Part shown: piece by piece, positions 22,771 to 33,335 of the stretch | Layout: the number at the start of each line of letters is the position of its first letter | How positions within the stretch are numbered: the stretch's first letter is position 1 | DNA from: Bactericera cockerelli | Taxonomy: Eukaryota > Arthropoda > Insecta > Hemiptera > Triozidae | Length of the DNA stretch: 64,000 nt | Assembly (NCBI GenBank): GCA_024516035.1 | Contig: CM044956.1 | Span: 29,558,410-29,622,409, forward strand | Direction: 5' to 3' | The notes under the pieces: model-generated | The model's input: the letters and a program-made list of their open reading frames with translations, nothing else | Told to the model about the DNA's origin: nothing | Database searches by the model: none | Position numbers and translations under genes: made by a program

Positions 22771-24573
22771 CTTATGTATATATGACTAAAAAAAAAACGA
22801 GTATATATTTTATTTTAACTTGTGGAATTGTAGATACATTGTCCTATTAATTGGGAACCTGTAGAGTTTTTACAATTGGTAGTTCACACTCTCCAACTAT
22901 CAATTCTCTTGAAACTTGTTATCTTAAAATTTACATCACAAATTGTAGATAACGACTTCTGTATTACTTCAGGTTGTTGCTGAAACTTGTTTTACATAAA
23001 AGTGTGTTCGAGTAACAAAACTGAAAAATTCTTCATGCTGAAATTTTCCTAGCTAGAGGTTGATTTTCCCGCAGCTCCTGGCTTTCCTCTGTTTCCTTCC
23101 TGTACTTTTGTTTCACTTCCGTTGTCGTTTCTCTTTATTAATGCTTCTCGCAGACGAGTTGTGGTTTATTTGTAGAATTGTTTTCTCTCTGCTCTTGTGT
23201 CCTTTTGCCCCGCTTCAGTCTATTCTAACCTAATCTCCTGCGCCCCACTCATATTTTCCGTTTTCTTCTTCCTTCGTTTTGAAAGAAACACATAGAATTT
23301 TCTTTCGTCTCTGTCCTGGTCCTGCCTGTCTCTTATTCTTTCTCTCTCCTCCCTCCCTACCTAGTCTTATATTCATTCCTTCCCTTGTCCTGCTTTGTCT
23401 TCATCATCCACTGTTTTTCTCCCCTCTCCTTATTACGAGGGAAAAATGATTTTTTTCTCGTGTAATTATTTCACTGAGTTTCCTAAGTTCATATCCTTTT
23501 TGAAGCCTTTTTTTGCTTCACTATTTTTTTTTTTTTGCTTTTGGACATAAAAGATAAAACCCACGTTAGTAATAAAATATCGTCTTGCATTTGACTTCAA
23601 TTACATTGTTTATTTGTTCAGTTAGTTTTCTGTCATGTTTCCAGTTGTACTTTATAATTTATGTTTTGGTTCTTGAACAACAATGAAGCATGGACAATGA
23701 ATGGAAAAGTTATCAGTGTCGTTCTAAGGTACAGGGAAGACAATCTTCTTATTCTTACAAATAATGTGACTTGGGTATTTGGCCAGCGAGAAAATCCTTC
23801 TCGTCTTGAAGTATAATGCTGATGATGGCTAAAGTTTTTGAATTTTTTTGAAAATCGTTTTGACAGAATATCAAAAGGAAAATAAAGTGTTTAGAGATTA
23901 TACATGATCGACCGGGCTCCATTGATAGATGAAAATGATTCGATAATATGCATTCGGCATATCACTAAATCTTTTTGGAAATAAATAACCAATGAATTGA
24001 TATTTTTACTGTTTAGAAGACATGGGGACATATTGTGTGTCTATAATAGCTACAGGATACTTTGTTCTCGCGTGATCATGAAAAGAATCCCAGTTTTTTT
24101 TGTTCACAGTTCTGATAATTATTTCTCTCGTATGACAATTTGAGACAATCACATATGCACCCTGTAGTTGCCAGTAATTCCTCGTTTATTTTTAATTAAT
24201 CATCCCGCTACTAGAAAAACTTGTAGAATTATTCTATGTATTTTATAATTTATGTTGTCATCAAATAATGGAGAGTTCTATTGCTGTTAAAGGGTAAAGT
24301 CAGTGTTAACCATCTAGGGAAACTCATGTGATTTTAATGTACATTTAAAGAGCTGAAGATGTACTGATAGTTATCTATAGGATTTAAATGGCAGGATTTT
24401 TTAGTCAGGTGTTCTTCATTGTACTCCCTCTGTCAGCGATTCTCAACCTGGTGTTTGTTTTCATGGTGTTTTCTTACATTATTCATTTTGTAAAATGTCT
24501 TATACATTCTTCATTTGATAAAATGACTTGTACTAAGTGAGTTCTTAAGTGACTTCATTTAGATTTCACTTAA

Positions 24574-24723
24574 CACTTAGACGACCGGGTGTACCACCGG
24601 TGGTACACGCACGTTCGTACGGAATGGACCGGGTGTACCACCGGTGGTACACAATGTCGGAGAGCCGTATTATCGCCGGTCCCACAAGAGAATTCACGAA
24701 AAACCATGCCGGTCGTCTAAGTG
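24574..24723. mobile_element. 150-bp TTAA MITE, copy 1 (piggyBac-like)
   Basis: Perfect TTAA duplications flank it (24570-24573 and 24724-24727). Termini CACTTAGACGACCGG and CCGGTCGTCTAAGTG are inverted repeats. GTGTACCACCGGTGGTACAC, a perfect 20-base palindrome, follows the left terminus, and a second copy (GGTGTACCACCGGTGGTACA) follows after about 30 bases. Target choice and a CAC start fit the piggyBac superfamily. The open frame across it is spurious. Confidence 0.85.
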
Positions 24724-25117
24724 TTAAGTACTCTCAACTGAATGTGAATAGAACCTCTGCTTGTTCTTTGTATGTGAGGAACAAAGAATGTAGATATTAT
24801 AAATTTTGGAGGAGATTATTCTATGAAAAATATTTTAGGGATTTCTTTGTAGGGGAAACTTTGAGAATCACTACATTATGTTTTGCACATGTGACCACAA
24901 TGACGGAATTCTGTCCTTGACAGCGAATCCAGGATCAGTTGATGATGCCACCAGTAGTGCTCTTTTCAATTAAATATAAAATCCAAGTAGGGAAATAAAT
25001 AAATACACTATACGAGTATGACCAGATATAAGTAAATCTACGAGCGTTAGTTCACGGCGTGTCTCAAAGCTCAAAAAGTGTTTTTCCTATGTGTGATAGG
25101 ATTTTATTTTATCATAT

Positions 25118-25152
25118 TACGGGCTACACCAGTTTCGCCAAGTCATCACACA

Positions 25153-25246
<94 letters not shown>
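25118..25246 (-). repeat. (CA)n microsatellite, probably the tract of an inverted Helitron end
   Basis: A nearly pure (CA)n run lies at about 25147-25246 on the sense strand. Just before it, ACGGGCTACACCAGTTTCGC resembles the complement of the Helitron 3' end at 17160-17185 (hairpin, GGCGAA, then GT tract). So this CA run is plausibly the GT tract of a reversed, degraded Helitron of the same family. Confidence 0.6.
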
Positions 25247-25248
<2 letters not shown>

Positions 25249-27640
25249 TATATTGTTTTATTTTTAAAAAAAATCTAGCACTTGCCATTAAAGAGCCACG
25301 AAATGTTTTTTTTCAATGTCACCCATTCTTTTCCATCCCTGGCTCAGAATTGCTTCATTAGTGACATGTAACTTATCCCATAACCAACTTCAATGAAAGA
25401 TGGATCTCTCTGTAAAATTTCAGGTCTCTAGCACTTACCGTTTGGGCGTCAACTCATTACAGAAAGACAGAAAATGAGTTTTATTAGTAAGATGTTTTTA
25501 ATAAACTGTGTGTCACACTAAAAAACTAGCTGAAATTTTGAATTCAGGGTCTAGGGACCCTTAATCTTGTTTTGGTACTGATAACTTGACATTTTCTGAA
25601 GGATAACAACAAAAAAATCGCAAAAGCAGCCCTACTAAAGTATTTTAACTATTTCTCAGTAAATATTTAACAGAGGTCTCTGGAAGTTCGGAGGCTTTCT
25701 CTACACAAGTTCATTCGAGGATTTTCTCTCTATTCGCTGGAAAATTACAGACTAGCAGCCCACCCAGGACCCCATCCTGCCTGGGTGAGGTGGAATCGAC
25801 CAACAATACGAGGTTCTAAAAAATGCTTGTGTACTATTCACCCACCAAGTCCTATAACCTTATTGTTTCACCTCAGAGATTTAATATCCAAACAAAACTG
25901 ATGCTGTGAGAGTATATTCTCCTTGTACTTTCTGAAACTCATGATTGCTTCTAGATGAGCCTTGAGTCGTTACTGCTTATAGCTTTCAGTTTAGGTGATA
26001 AGAAAGGCACGATAAACTTTTGTCGAGCTATCATACTCTTATCAGAGTCAATTATGAGGAAAATTTGGGAAGCTAAATTGTAAAATCAATACGACACTGA
26101 GCATTAATACCTGGATGTTAGGTATTACGCTACCGGCATTGTGCATGTAGAAGGAAATAGACTGTGTGGTGGTGGTATGTGTGTGTGTTTGTGTTTTGAA
26201 GGGTCGGGGTGAGATGAGGAGAGAAGGAAAAGCTCCAAGCTGCTTATCAGGATAAGAAATTTTATCAGGCCACAATTTAGTGTGAGGATTTTCCTTTTAG
26301 AAGGAAATGAGGAAGTAAATATTTTATCTCGCGCTACTCAGAGGATGTATGAAAATTACTCTGCCTTAGGATTTAGCAAATGATGGTGAAAATTCATTTC
26401 CTAAATCCTGAGTAATATTTGGAAAAACAGAATCAAGGGTGGTTCTGAAATAATTTATCACATTGAAAGCGTAACATACTCGTCTATTCCTGCAGTATAC
26501 TTTCGCGGAATCGTATATTGCAAGAGTAATGCACTGTGCGATTAAAATTTAAAAATGGTCCTTAATACAAATTTTGAGATCAAAGGAAAATCGAATCCAT
26601 CACTTCCAAGATTAAATTATTGGCTTGACAAAGCAAATTATAAAAAATGATTAGAGGTAGGTATTTATTAAATTATTATTAAAAACAATTATTTGATGAA
26701 TTCATCAAAACTAGAGGGTATTTTATATTTTCTAACTCCATGTCCATCATACAAATAATTAATAATAATGTTGAGTAAGAATATGGTATTTTCTGGATTC
26801 TTTGAAGTAAGCTTGTCACTAGTAGGAAAAAACCCCGCTACATGTATTGTATAATGTAATTATGGAATTTTCCTCACAAAATCATTGCCACCGAATTCTC
26901 CCTCCTTCTGGCAGGAGGGAGAATGCCCATAAATTACTTTATCGGTTTGTGTCCATTTTGAAAAAGTGGTACCTACTTAATTTTGAAAAAATAACTATGT
27001 CGTTGCTTCGTGTCAGAAATATGAGCCATATAGAAACATTTCCGATCTGACAATATAACCATACAATATTTGACTCTTTGTTTGACTTCCTAGGCCACCG
27101 GGAACCCTATTTTCGAGACCCCCGAACAATCGTGAAAGACATGAAAAGATTCATAATTTTTTTTTTTTTCTGTTTTTTTTTTTTTCATACGGATCCTTTG
27201 AGACCCGACTTCGTGTCTTTAACTTGGCACTGAAGATTAAGTGAGGTGTCTAAAGTGATCAAGATATAATGGAGATGAGCCCGGACCAAAAAAAAATTCT
27301 AAATTATAAGCGGGCGGCCCATTTGGGCGGCCTCGGGTTTTGGGAGCCCAAATCGGGAATTGAAGGATAATACTAATCTTAAGTGGTATCAAATGAAAGA
27401 TCTTGATGAGCAGATACCAAATTTATTGATTTTATTCCTTCATCCGGTCCACTGGGTGGCACCTGGTGGCCTTTTCATTTTCTTTGGCGGGTAGGTACCT
27501 TCGAATCCTTAGCTTAGTAGTGATCTTGGCCAGTATGTATTTTTCGAGATGACCTCGCTCTCTCACTGCAAAATTATAATGTTTAAGTTTCCAAGTATTA
27601 ATTTAGTTAGTTCATTTTCCGTCCGTTATTTTAGAAGATA

Positions 27641-27860
27641 ACTTTGTCTATTGGTAGCATGCTCGACCTGCCACCCAGTCAGCATGGGTTCGAATCCTGG
27701 CGGGGACGAAATTTTTTAGCTCTATAATTTCAATTTGGGCTTAACGTTGTTTTGTTTTTCCGATCTTTATATTTGATCTTCATGACGACCCCATTATCCT
27801 CGCGAGGAAAATTTTAGTAGTTGCAGAATTGGCTAATGACCTGTGGCGGCATTACGAGAT
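27641..27860 (+). repeat. tRNA-derived SINE
   Basis: The head ATTGGTAGCATGCTCGACCT and B box GGGTTCGAATCCTGGCGGGG lead into a tail with CCTCGCGAGGAAAATTTTAG, TAGTTGCAGAATTG and GACCTGTGGCGGCATTAC. The tail is shared with the SINE at 34278. Confidence 0.65.
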
Positions 27861-27951
27861 TGATTTTAGACAATCATGGTTGGATGGAGATAAAATATGA
27901 TGAATTAGCTCTCATAATATCAATGCTACTCACTGAAAATTGTGACAAAGT

Positions 27952-28100
27952 AGTGACTTTGGCCAAGTGGGTAGCAGCATACTAGGCTTGCACGCATGAT
28001 GACTTGGGTTCGATCCCCTTCAGGGAAGTTTTTTTTTCTCTGTCCATTATGTCCGGGGTACACTCATACCTCGTGAGGTATTGATAAGGGACGTCACCAC
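27952..28100 (+). repeat. tRNA-derived SINE, same tail family as 27641
   Basis: The head GGCCAAGTGGGTAGCAGCAT and B box GGGTTCGATCCCCTTCAGGG lead to a poly-T and CACTCATACCTCGTGAGG, also present in the 34278 SINE. It is truncated after the tail start. Confidence 0.6.
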
Positions 28101-28225
28101 CGAGTTCTCTCCCGCTCATGGTTTTATCAACACCAAATTGTCTCCCGTCGCGTCCCTTGCATTTTTACCTGATTTTATACCTACATAGTTTAGACCTAGC
28201 ATAAAAATTATAATCGAAACACCTA

Positions 28226-30095
28226 GGAATCATTGATATAGACCTGAGGCATGGCCTTCTATGTATTTTTCCTAACCCTATGATAAACCCAAGGCATGGC
28301 CTATATACAGGGTGTCCCACCAAACTTGGACACCTCAAATTACTCGGCCCCTGAAAGAGTTTTTGAAAAATAAAAAAATGTAGGGTACATGGGCTAATTA
28401 TGCGGTTTCAGTTATGAAATTTTTTTTATACAGGGTGGTTCAAAAGTCAGAAATTGAGGTGTCAACTTTCGATTTTTAAATGGATCGACCTGAATTTTAT
28501 TTGATAATTTTACTTCTAAATGATTCCTGAGTACTTTTTTAAACAAAAATATTACATACAGGGTGGTTTTTTTTCGACCAATTTTTTTTCTAAATCTTGA
28601 ATAACTCAAGTTCGGTTAATTTTTTCGATAACAAGAATAGAATGTGTTTGTGTAATGAATACACGCACTTTCAATTGGCATCAAAAAATTTTATACAGGG
28701 TGGTTCACAAGTGAAATAATGACTTGATTTTTTTTAAAACCGAGTTTTTTTAAATTTTTATTTAGGATTAATAATTCTCGTCTAATTTTACACATTTTTC
28801 GTTAGTCATATCGAAAAACAAAACTAAAGTGTTGTACAGGGTGAGACATAATTTTTTTGTAACACCCTGTATATGGGCAGTCAAAGAGACGCAAAATTAA
28901 ATATAAATAATAAATATGCAAGAAAAACTTTGATTTTTAATTAAACTAAAAAGTTATGGTGTTTTAACTAATATTGTCGCATGGACCACCCTGTAGATAT
29001 TTTCTTAAACTATCATGTAGGTACTCTAAGTTGTATAAAATTCAACGAACACTTCGAATCATGTGGGAAAAACAAGTAAAAAACACGAATTTGAAGCCAT
29101 TTTCAATTTGGTGTCCACACTGAATGATTTTAAAACTTGAAATAAAAAGTAGGTAGGTGTAGACACAAAATTGAGCATGGCTTTTTGAATTCATATTTTT
29201 TCTATCAGATTTGGACTCCTCGTTGAATTTTAGACAGTTTCGACTACCCATATGATGGTTTAAGAAAATATCTACAGGGTGGTCCATGCGACAATATTAG
29301 TTAAAACACGATAACTTTTTAGTTTAATTAAAAATCAAAGTTTTTCTTGCATATTTATTATTTATATTTAATTTTGCGTCTCTTTGACTGCCCATATACA
29401 GGGTGTTACAAAAAAATTATGTCTCACCCTGTACAACACTTTAGTTTTGTTTTTCGATATGACTAACGAAATATGTGTAAAATTAGACGAGAATTATTAA
29501 TCCTAAATAAAAATTTAAAAAAACTCGGTTTTAAAAAAAATCAAGTCATTATTTCACTTGTGAACCACCCTGTATAAAATTTTTTGATGCCAATTGAAAG
29601 TGCGTGTATTCATTACACAAACACATTCTATTCTTGTTATCGAAAAAATTAACCGAACTTGAGTTATTCAAGATTTAGAAAAAAAATTGGTCGAAAAAAA
29701 ACCACCCTGTATGTAAAATTTTTGTTTAAAAAAGTACTCAGGAATCATTTAGAAGTAAAATTATCAAATAAAATTTAGGTCGATCCATTTAAAAATCGAA
29801 AGTTGACACCTCAATTTCTGACTTTTGAACCACCCTGTATAAAAAAAATTTCATAACTGAAACCGCATAATTAGCCTATGTACCCTACATTTTTTTATTT
29901 TTCAAAAACTCTTTCAGGGGCCGAGTAATTTGAGGTGTCCAAGTTTGGTGGGACACCCTGTATGTACCTAACCCTACTATAAATCCGAGGCATTGCCTTC
30001 TATGTATTATCCCTAACCCTACTATATTCCTGAGGCATGGCCTTCTATGTATTTTAGCTAACTCTACTATACACTGAAGGCATTGCCTTTCATTA
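28226..30095 (+). repeat. Tandem array of about 60 bp units, split by a foldback insertion
   Basis: Units with CCTAACCCTA, a GAGGCATGGCCT core and TCTATGTATT lie on both sides of the foldback: about two before (28226-28307) and about three after (29963-30095). The foldback at 28308-29960 evidently landed inside this array. Confidence 0.7.
28308..29960. mobile_element. CAGGGTG foldback element, about 740-bp arms
   Basis: The termini are CAGGGTGTCCCACCAAACTT and its complement, with TA on each side (28306-28307, 29961-29962). The arms, about 28308-29050 and 29215-29960, are near-identical inverted copies around a loop of about 165 bases. Each arm is a chain of modules of about 120-150 bp joined at further TACAGGGTGG words (left arm near 28431, 28557, 28694, 28836, then inverted ones near 28863 and 28989). 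No coding is seen. TA flanks and termini fit a Tc1/mariner-related non-autonomous element. Confidence 0.9.
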
Positions 30096-30654
30096 GTTAA
30101 GAGATTTAAAAGATTTCCTTATAAAAGGCCGATTCTTATATAAAAATGATAATTTTATAGTTCTCATTTTTTATGCCTAATGTAAAAAAGCATGGTCTTA
30201 TTTCCGGGAGAGATACTCGTGGTGACCCCTGCAACAAGCCGGAGAGAATTCGGGTAAGAAAAGGTCAACGGGAGAGAACTCATTACCTCACCTTGATAAG
30301 GTGATTAAAAATTAATTTCTTTGGCATTTGTAAATCCAGGTGTTTTAGTGTCCCTCATAGGAGGCTCCGAGGTCTATTTAGCATTGAAAGATAAACCTAA
30401 TCATGTTGAGTATAGAATCAAAAGGTCTTGCATTGCAAATTTATATATTATTTACTCACTTTGGGGACTCAGGGGGCCAAATCTGTGATCCAAATACATA
30501 TTGACCTTAGAAAAATTAAATACGTACTGCTAAAACTATATCGTAAAAAAAAGACAACTTGGTACATTCACATTTTCCCAGCTTATTTACTTTTGTTATT
30601 CATAATGTTTCAGTAGTGTATGAACCTATATTTTCGTACAAAAAGAACTGATAT

Positions 30655-31193
30655 CCCCCCAAAAACACCACTTCGTGGTTAAAAAAAGAAGAACGCCTCA
30701 CTCAAAAGAATGATTATAATTTGCTAAAAATAAATGATATCAAATTGAGAACACCTTACCACCTCTCTTTCTGTATCTCTGCACTCCTCTCTGAATTTAT
30801 TCTTCTTATGTTTATCTTTCTTTATCCTTTCTAGGGGTCATCCCAAACTTGATTTCTCTTTAAATTTACTTGTTGCACGGCAATAAAAAAGGCGGTCGCG
30901 GTGTAATTTTCTCGATTCAAATAAAATAAGTTCAGAAAAATCATACTCCGACCGCCATTTTTTATTGCCGTGCAACAAGTAAATTTAAAGAGAAATCAAG
31001 TTTGGGATGACCCCTAGAAAGGATAAAGAAAGATAAACATAAGAGGAATAAATTCAGAGAGGAGTGCAGAGATACCGAAAGAGAGGTGGTAAGGTGTTCT
31101 CAATTTGATATCATTTATTTTTAGCAAATTATAATCATTCTTTTGAGTGAGGCGTTCTTCTTTTTTTAACCACGAAGTGGTGTTTTTGGGGGG
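30655..31193. mobile_element. Near-perfect foldback element, about 245-bp arms
   Basis: CCCCCCAAAAACACCACTTC at the left is mirrored by the right end up to the run of six G at 31193. The arms run to about 30900 and from about 30950, leaving a loop of about 50 bases. Only a few mismatches are seen between arms. It ends 93 bases before the exon at 31287, so a hairpin of about 245 bp would form immediately upstream of that exon's splice acceptor. Terminal C/G runs are unlike the CAGGGTG family. Confidence 0.85.
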
Positions 31194-31286
31194 ATTATTA
31201 TTGACATTTGATACTGTCATAATTTATAGGATGTACATTTTCAACAGGAAAGTTTTTCAATTATTTCTCCTACTTGTGATTTGCAG

Positions 31287-31353
31287 GCCGGAGAATGATC
31301 CCAACTTGGTGCTTCTCTTCACCGTCATCAACCCTAGCTACCCCATCACAACG
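31287..31353 (+). CDS. sm: hnRNP L/smooth-like protein, exon opening an RRM
   Basis: This 67-base exon lies between acceptor TACTTGTGATTTGCAG and donor ACG/GTGAGT. It takes two bases from exon 22566-22610 to complete an Arg codon and then encodes PENDPNLVLLFTVINPSY and PITT, ending in phase 0. LLFTVI is the RNP2 strand of an RRM. The segment aligns with VLLFTILNP.Y.ITT of vertebrate hnRNP L, the first part of its second RRM. Length and phases match a real internal exon, and codons are GC-ended, unlike the surrounding intron. A foldback element sits 93 bases upstream. Confidence 0.9.
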
Positions 31354-31479
31354 GTGAGTCCCCTCTATCATACTATTTATCTACAGGTGTGGAAAAAACA
31401 ATTACGTCACTAGATACTTTTAACGTAAAAAATCTATTGCATGGATCTGTGGATCGGATCCCACGCAATGCTTGGGGTT

Positions 31480-31720
31480 ACCTCATTTATTTCAGAAGGG
31501 TTAGAAGGTAGAAGATGCTTTGAAGTAGAAGATGGTGTTAGGAGATAGAAAATGTTTCGAGGATTAACCTCGTCTGGTGGTTCCTTCCACTAAAGAGTAG
31601 ATATTATTATCACACTTAACCACTGAGCGCGCGATTAGCTCAGTCTCAGTCACTCGTTTGCCATGCGGAAGAGCCCGGTTTCGATCCTCCGAGCCGACAT
31701 TGTATTTGTATATCAAATTT
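31480..31720 (+). repeat. SINE tail plus tRNA-like head
   Basis: A tail with AGATAGAAAATGTTTCGAGG and TAACCTCGTCTGGTGGTTCC, matching the tail of the SINE at 41636, is followed by a second tRNA-like head GCGCGATTAGCTCAGTCTCA with B box GGTTTCGATCCTCC. This is probably two SINEs head-to-tail. The head is the complement-type relative of those at 48530 and 51474. Confidence 0.55.
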
Positions 31721-32288
31721 GTTTACAGTGGTTTGTAAGGTTTGGTTAGGATACCTTCCGGTGCTCTCGTGTTGACCCAGCACCTATATGGGAAGTACTG
31801 TGTCAGCACTTCCCGCCCATCAGAGGGGAGGCATATTAAGGGATGGACAAGCTACAACACAGACCTGTTTCATATGGCTACAAATAAAAAAGGCTGTGAA
31901 ACACTCATCTTTAAAAAAAATCTTCATCCGTATCTGCGCCGGCATTCTGGAAATCACCGCTACTGTGATAGTTATTATTATTTCTTCGAGAATCCACCTA
32001 GGACAGTTCGGATGGTTTGTTGATCATCAATTAATCACGGGCCATTACCGGCTATCACACAAATTTGAGAATTCACCAGTACCAGATATTCTTCGTACTT
32101 CGTATGGATGTTTAGGTCCAACGATATTCACGATTATCTTACAGAAATTGAAAAAGTAGTAAATTGACAAGTTTTGTCCACCGAACGAGTTTTAGCTGAC
32201 AAAAGTAAATGTAATTATCCTTTGGCCTCATTTGCATAGTAGCATAAAGGATAGCTTTATTGAGGGTTCACTAACTATGTACATCTTA

Positions 32289-32577
32289 CAGGGTGATAGC
32301 GTTGTCGTTGTATAGTTTAATCAGTTTTAAGTGAAAAAAAAAACACGTAAATAGTATTTGGAGTCAAATTTCCATGGGAAACCTGAGTATGCAATAAAAT
32401 TCAGGTCGATCCATTTAAAATTTTGAAGTTGACCTTGAAATAACCTTGACATATCTGTAAAGGTCATCAGAAGGTGTCCCCTTTTGAGCTATGAAAATGA
32501 TCTCGGAATAGATTTTTTGTATTTCCAACAGGGGCCGAGTAATCGCGCTGGTTCGCTTAAAATGGGACACCTTGTAG
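32289..32577 (+). repeat. Degenerate single-arm copy of the CAGGGTG family
   Basis: It starts TTACAGGGTGATAGC and ends GGGACACCTTGTAG. Inside are a CAGGTCGATCCATTTAAAA block and GGGGCCGAGTAAT, both also present in the arms of the 28308 foldback (29775 and 29920 regions). It therefore represents one decayed arm. Confidence 0.55.
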
Positions 32578-33335
32578 AAAGTAATGTCATCAAATCACGA
32601 GAGAAAAAATATATTATAAATCCTTTTTGATGATTTTGTTGTAAGTTTCTGAGGCGTTAAGGTGCACTAAAATGTTCGTAATTCAATGTTATAGCTAACA
32701 GAGGAACACTGAAAAACAAATTTTAAATTAATATAGGAGCGCTTATCCATCTTAAAATGCCTTATTACAATAAAGCAGTCCTAGAATTAGAATTGCGTTT
32801 GAGGAAACGCAGAGCTTATATTTCAGGGTGGACTCGGAATTGCGACCATGAATTGCACAAGTAAATGTTTTGACTCAAGGCCACTCTTAGAGCAATTTTG
32901 TTGAAATGGAAAAATAAACTCATCTCATAATGCCACAAATCGTCTTCAGAACTCTCTCATCGAGTAAACATTGTTAAACGTCCACCCTATTCTTCTAGGA
33001 AAGGACCAGACTTATATTGTCCATTATTCTCCCCCCCCCCCCCCCCCCCCCCCTTCTATCAATTAAGTTAATTATGCTGCTATAAGTTTAGAAGTTTCTA
33101 GCAATTAGCCCAAAGAGAGAGAGAGACTTGATCCTCTTATAAATACATGGCATAGGTATAGTTATCATTTGAACAAGTGTTGTGAAAGTTGATAGAGAAC
33201 TGTGAAAAGAGGGACACAATATTATTATGACATTGATGATTAGTACAGTAATTCTAGCGAAAATAACCCGATTTACAGGAAAAAATTAGTCCACCTCTGA
33301 AACTTTCAGGGATTGTTAGGAGTTCTGTTCTTATA

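Larger units (their letters stand above)
22611..31286 (+). other. Intron between linker exon and RRM exon
   Basis: The donor is GTGAGT at 22611; the acceptor is a pyrimidine-rich tract ending TTTGCAG at 31286. I searched it for an RRM1 exon by eye and found none. It holds SINEs at 22641, 27641 and 27952, a TTAA MITE at 24574, a sense CA repeat at 25147 and two foldbacks (28308, 30655). I see nothing identifiable in 22780-24570, 24730-25115, 25250-27640 (a GT/GGT-rich bit near 26165) or 30100-30650. Confidence 0.7.

Noticed and set aside
25059..25361. Open frame with a long His-Thr run
   Set aside because: Translation of the (CA)n microsatellite.
29968..30070. Insect-type telomere repeat (CCTAA) remnant
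   Set aside because: CCTAACCCTA occurs only once per 60-bp unit of a different tandem repeat, not as a pentamer array.
31629..31700. Possible tRNA gene
   Set aside because: A and B box-like sequences are present but no acceptor stem closes, and the same head recurs inside transposons at 48530 and 51474.
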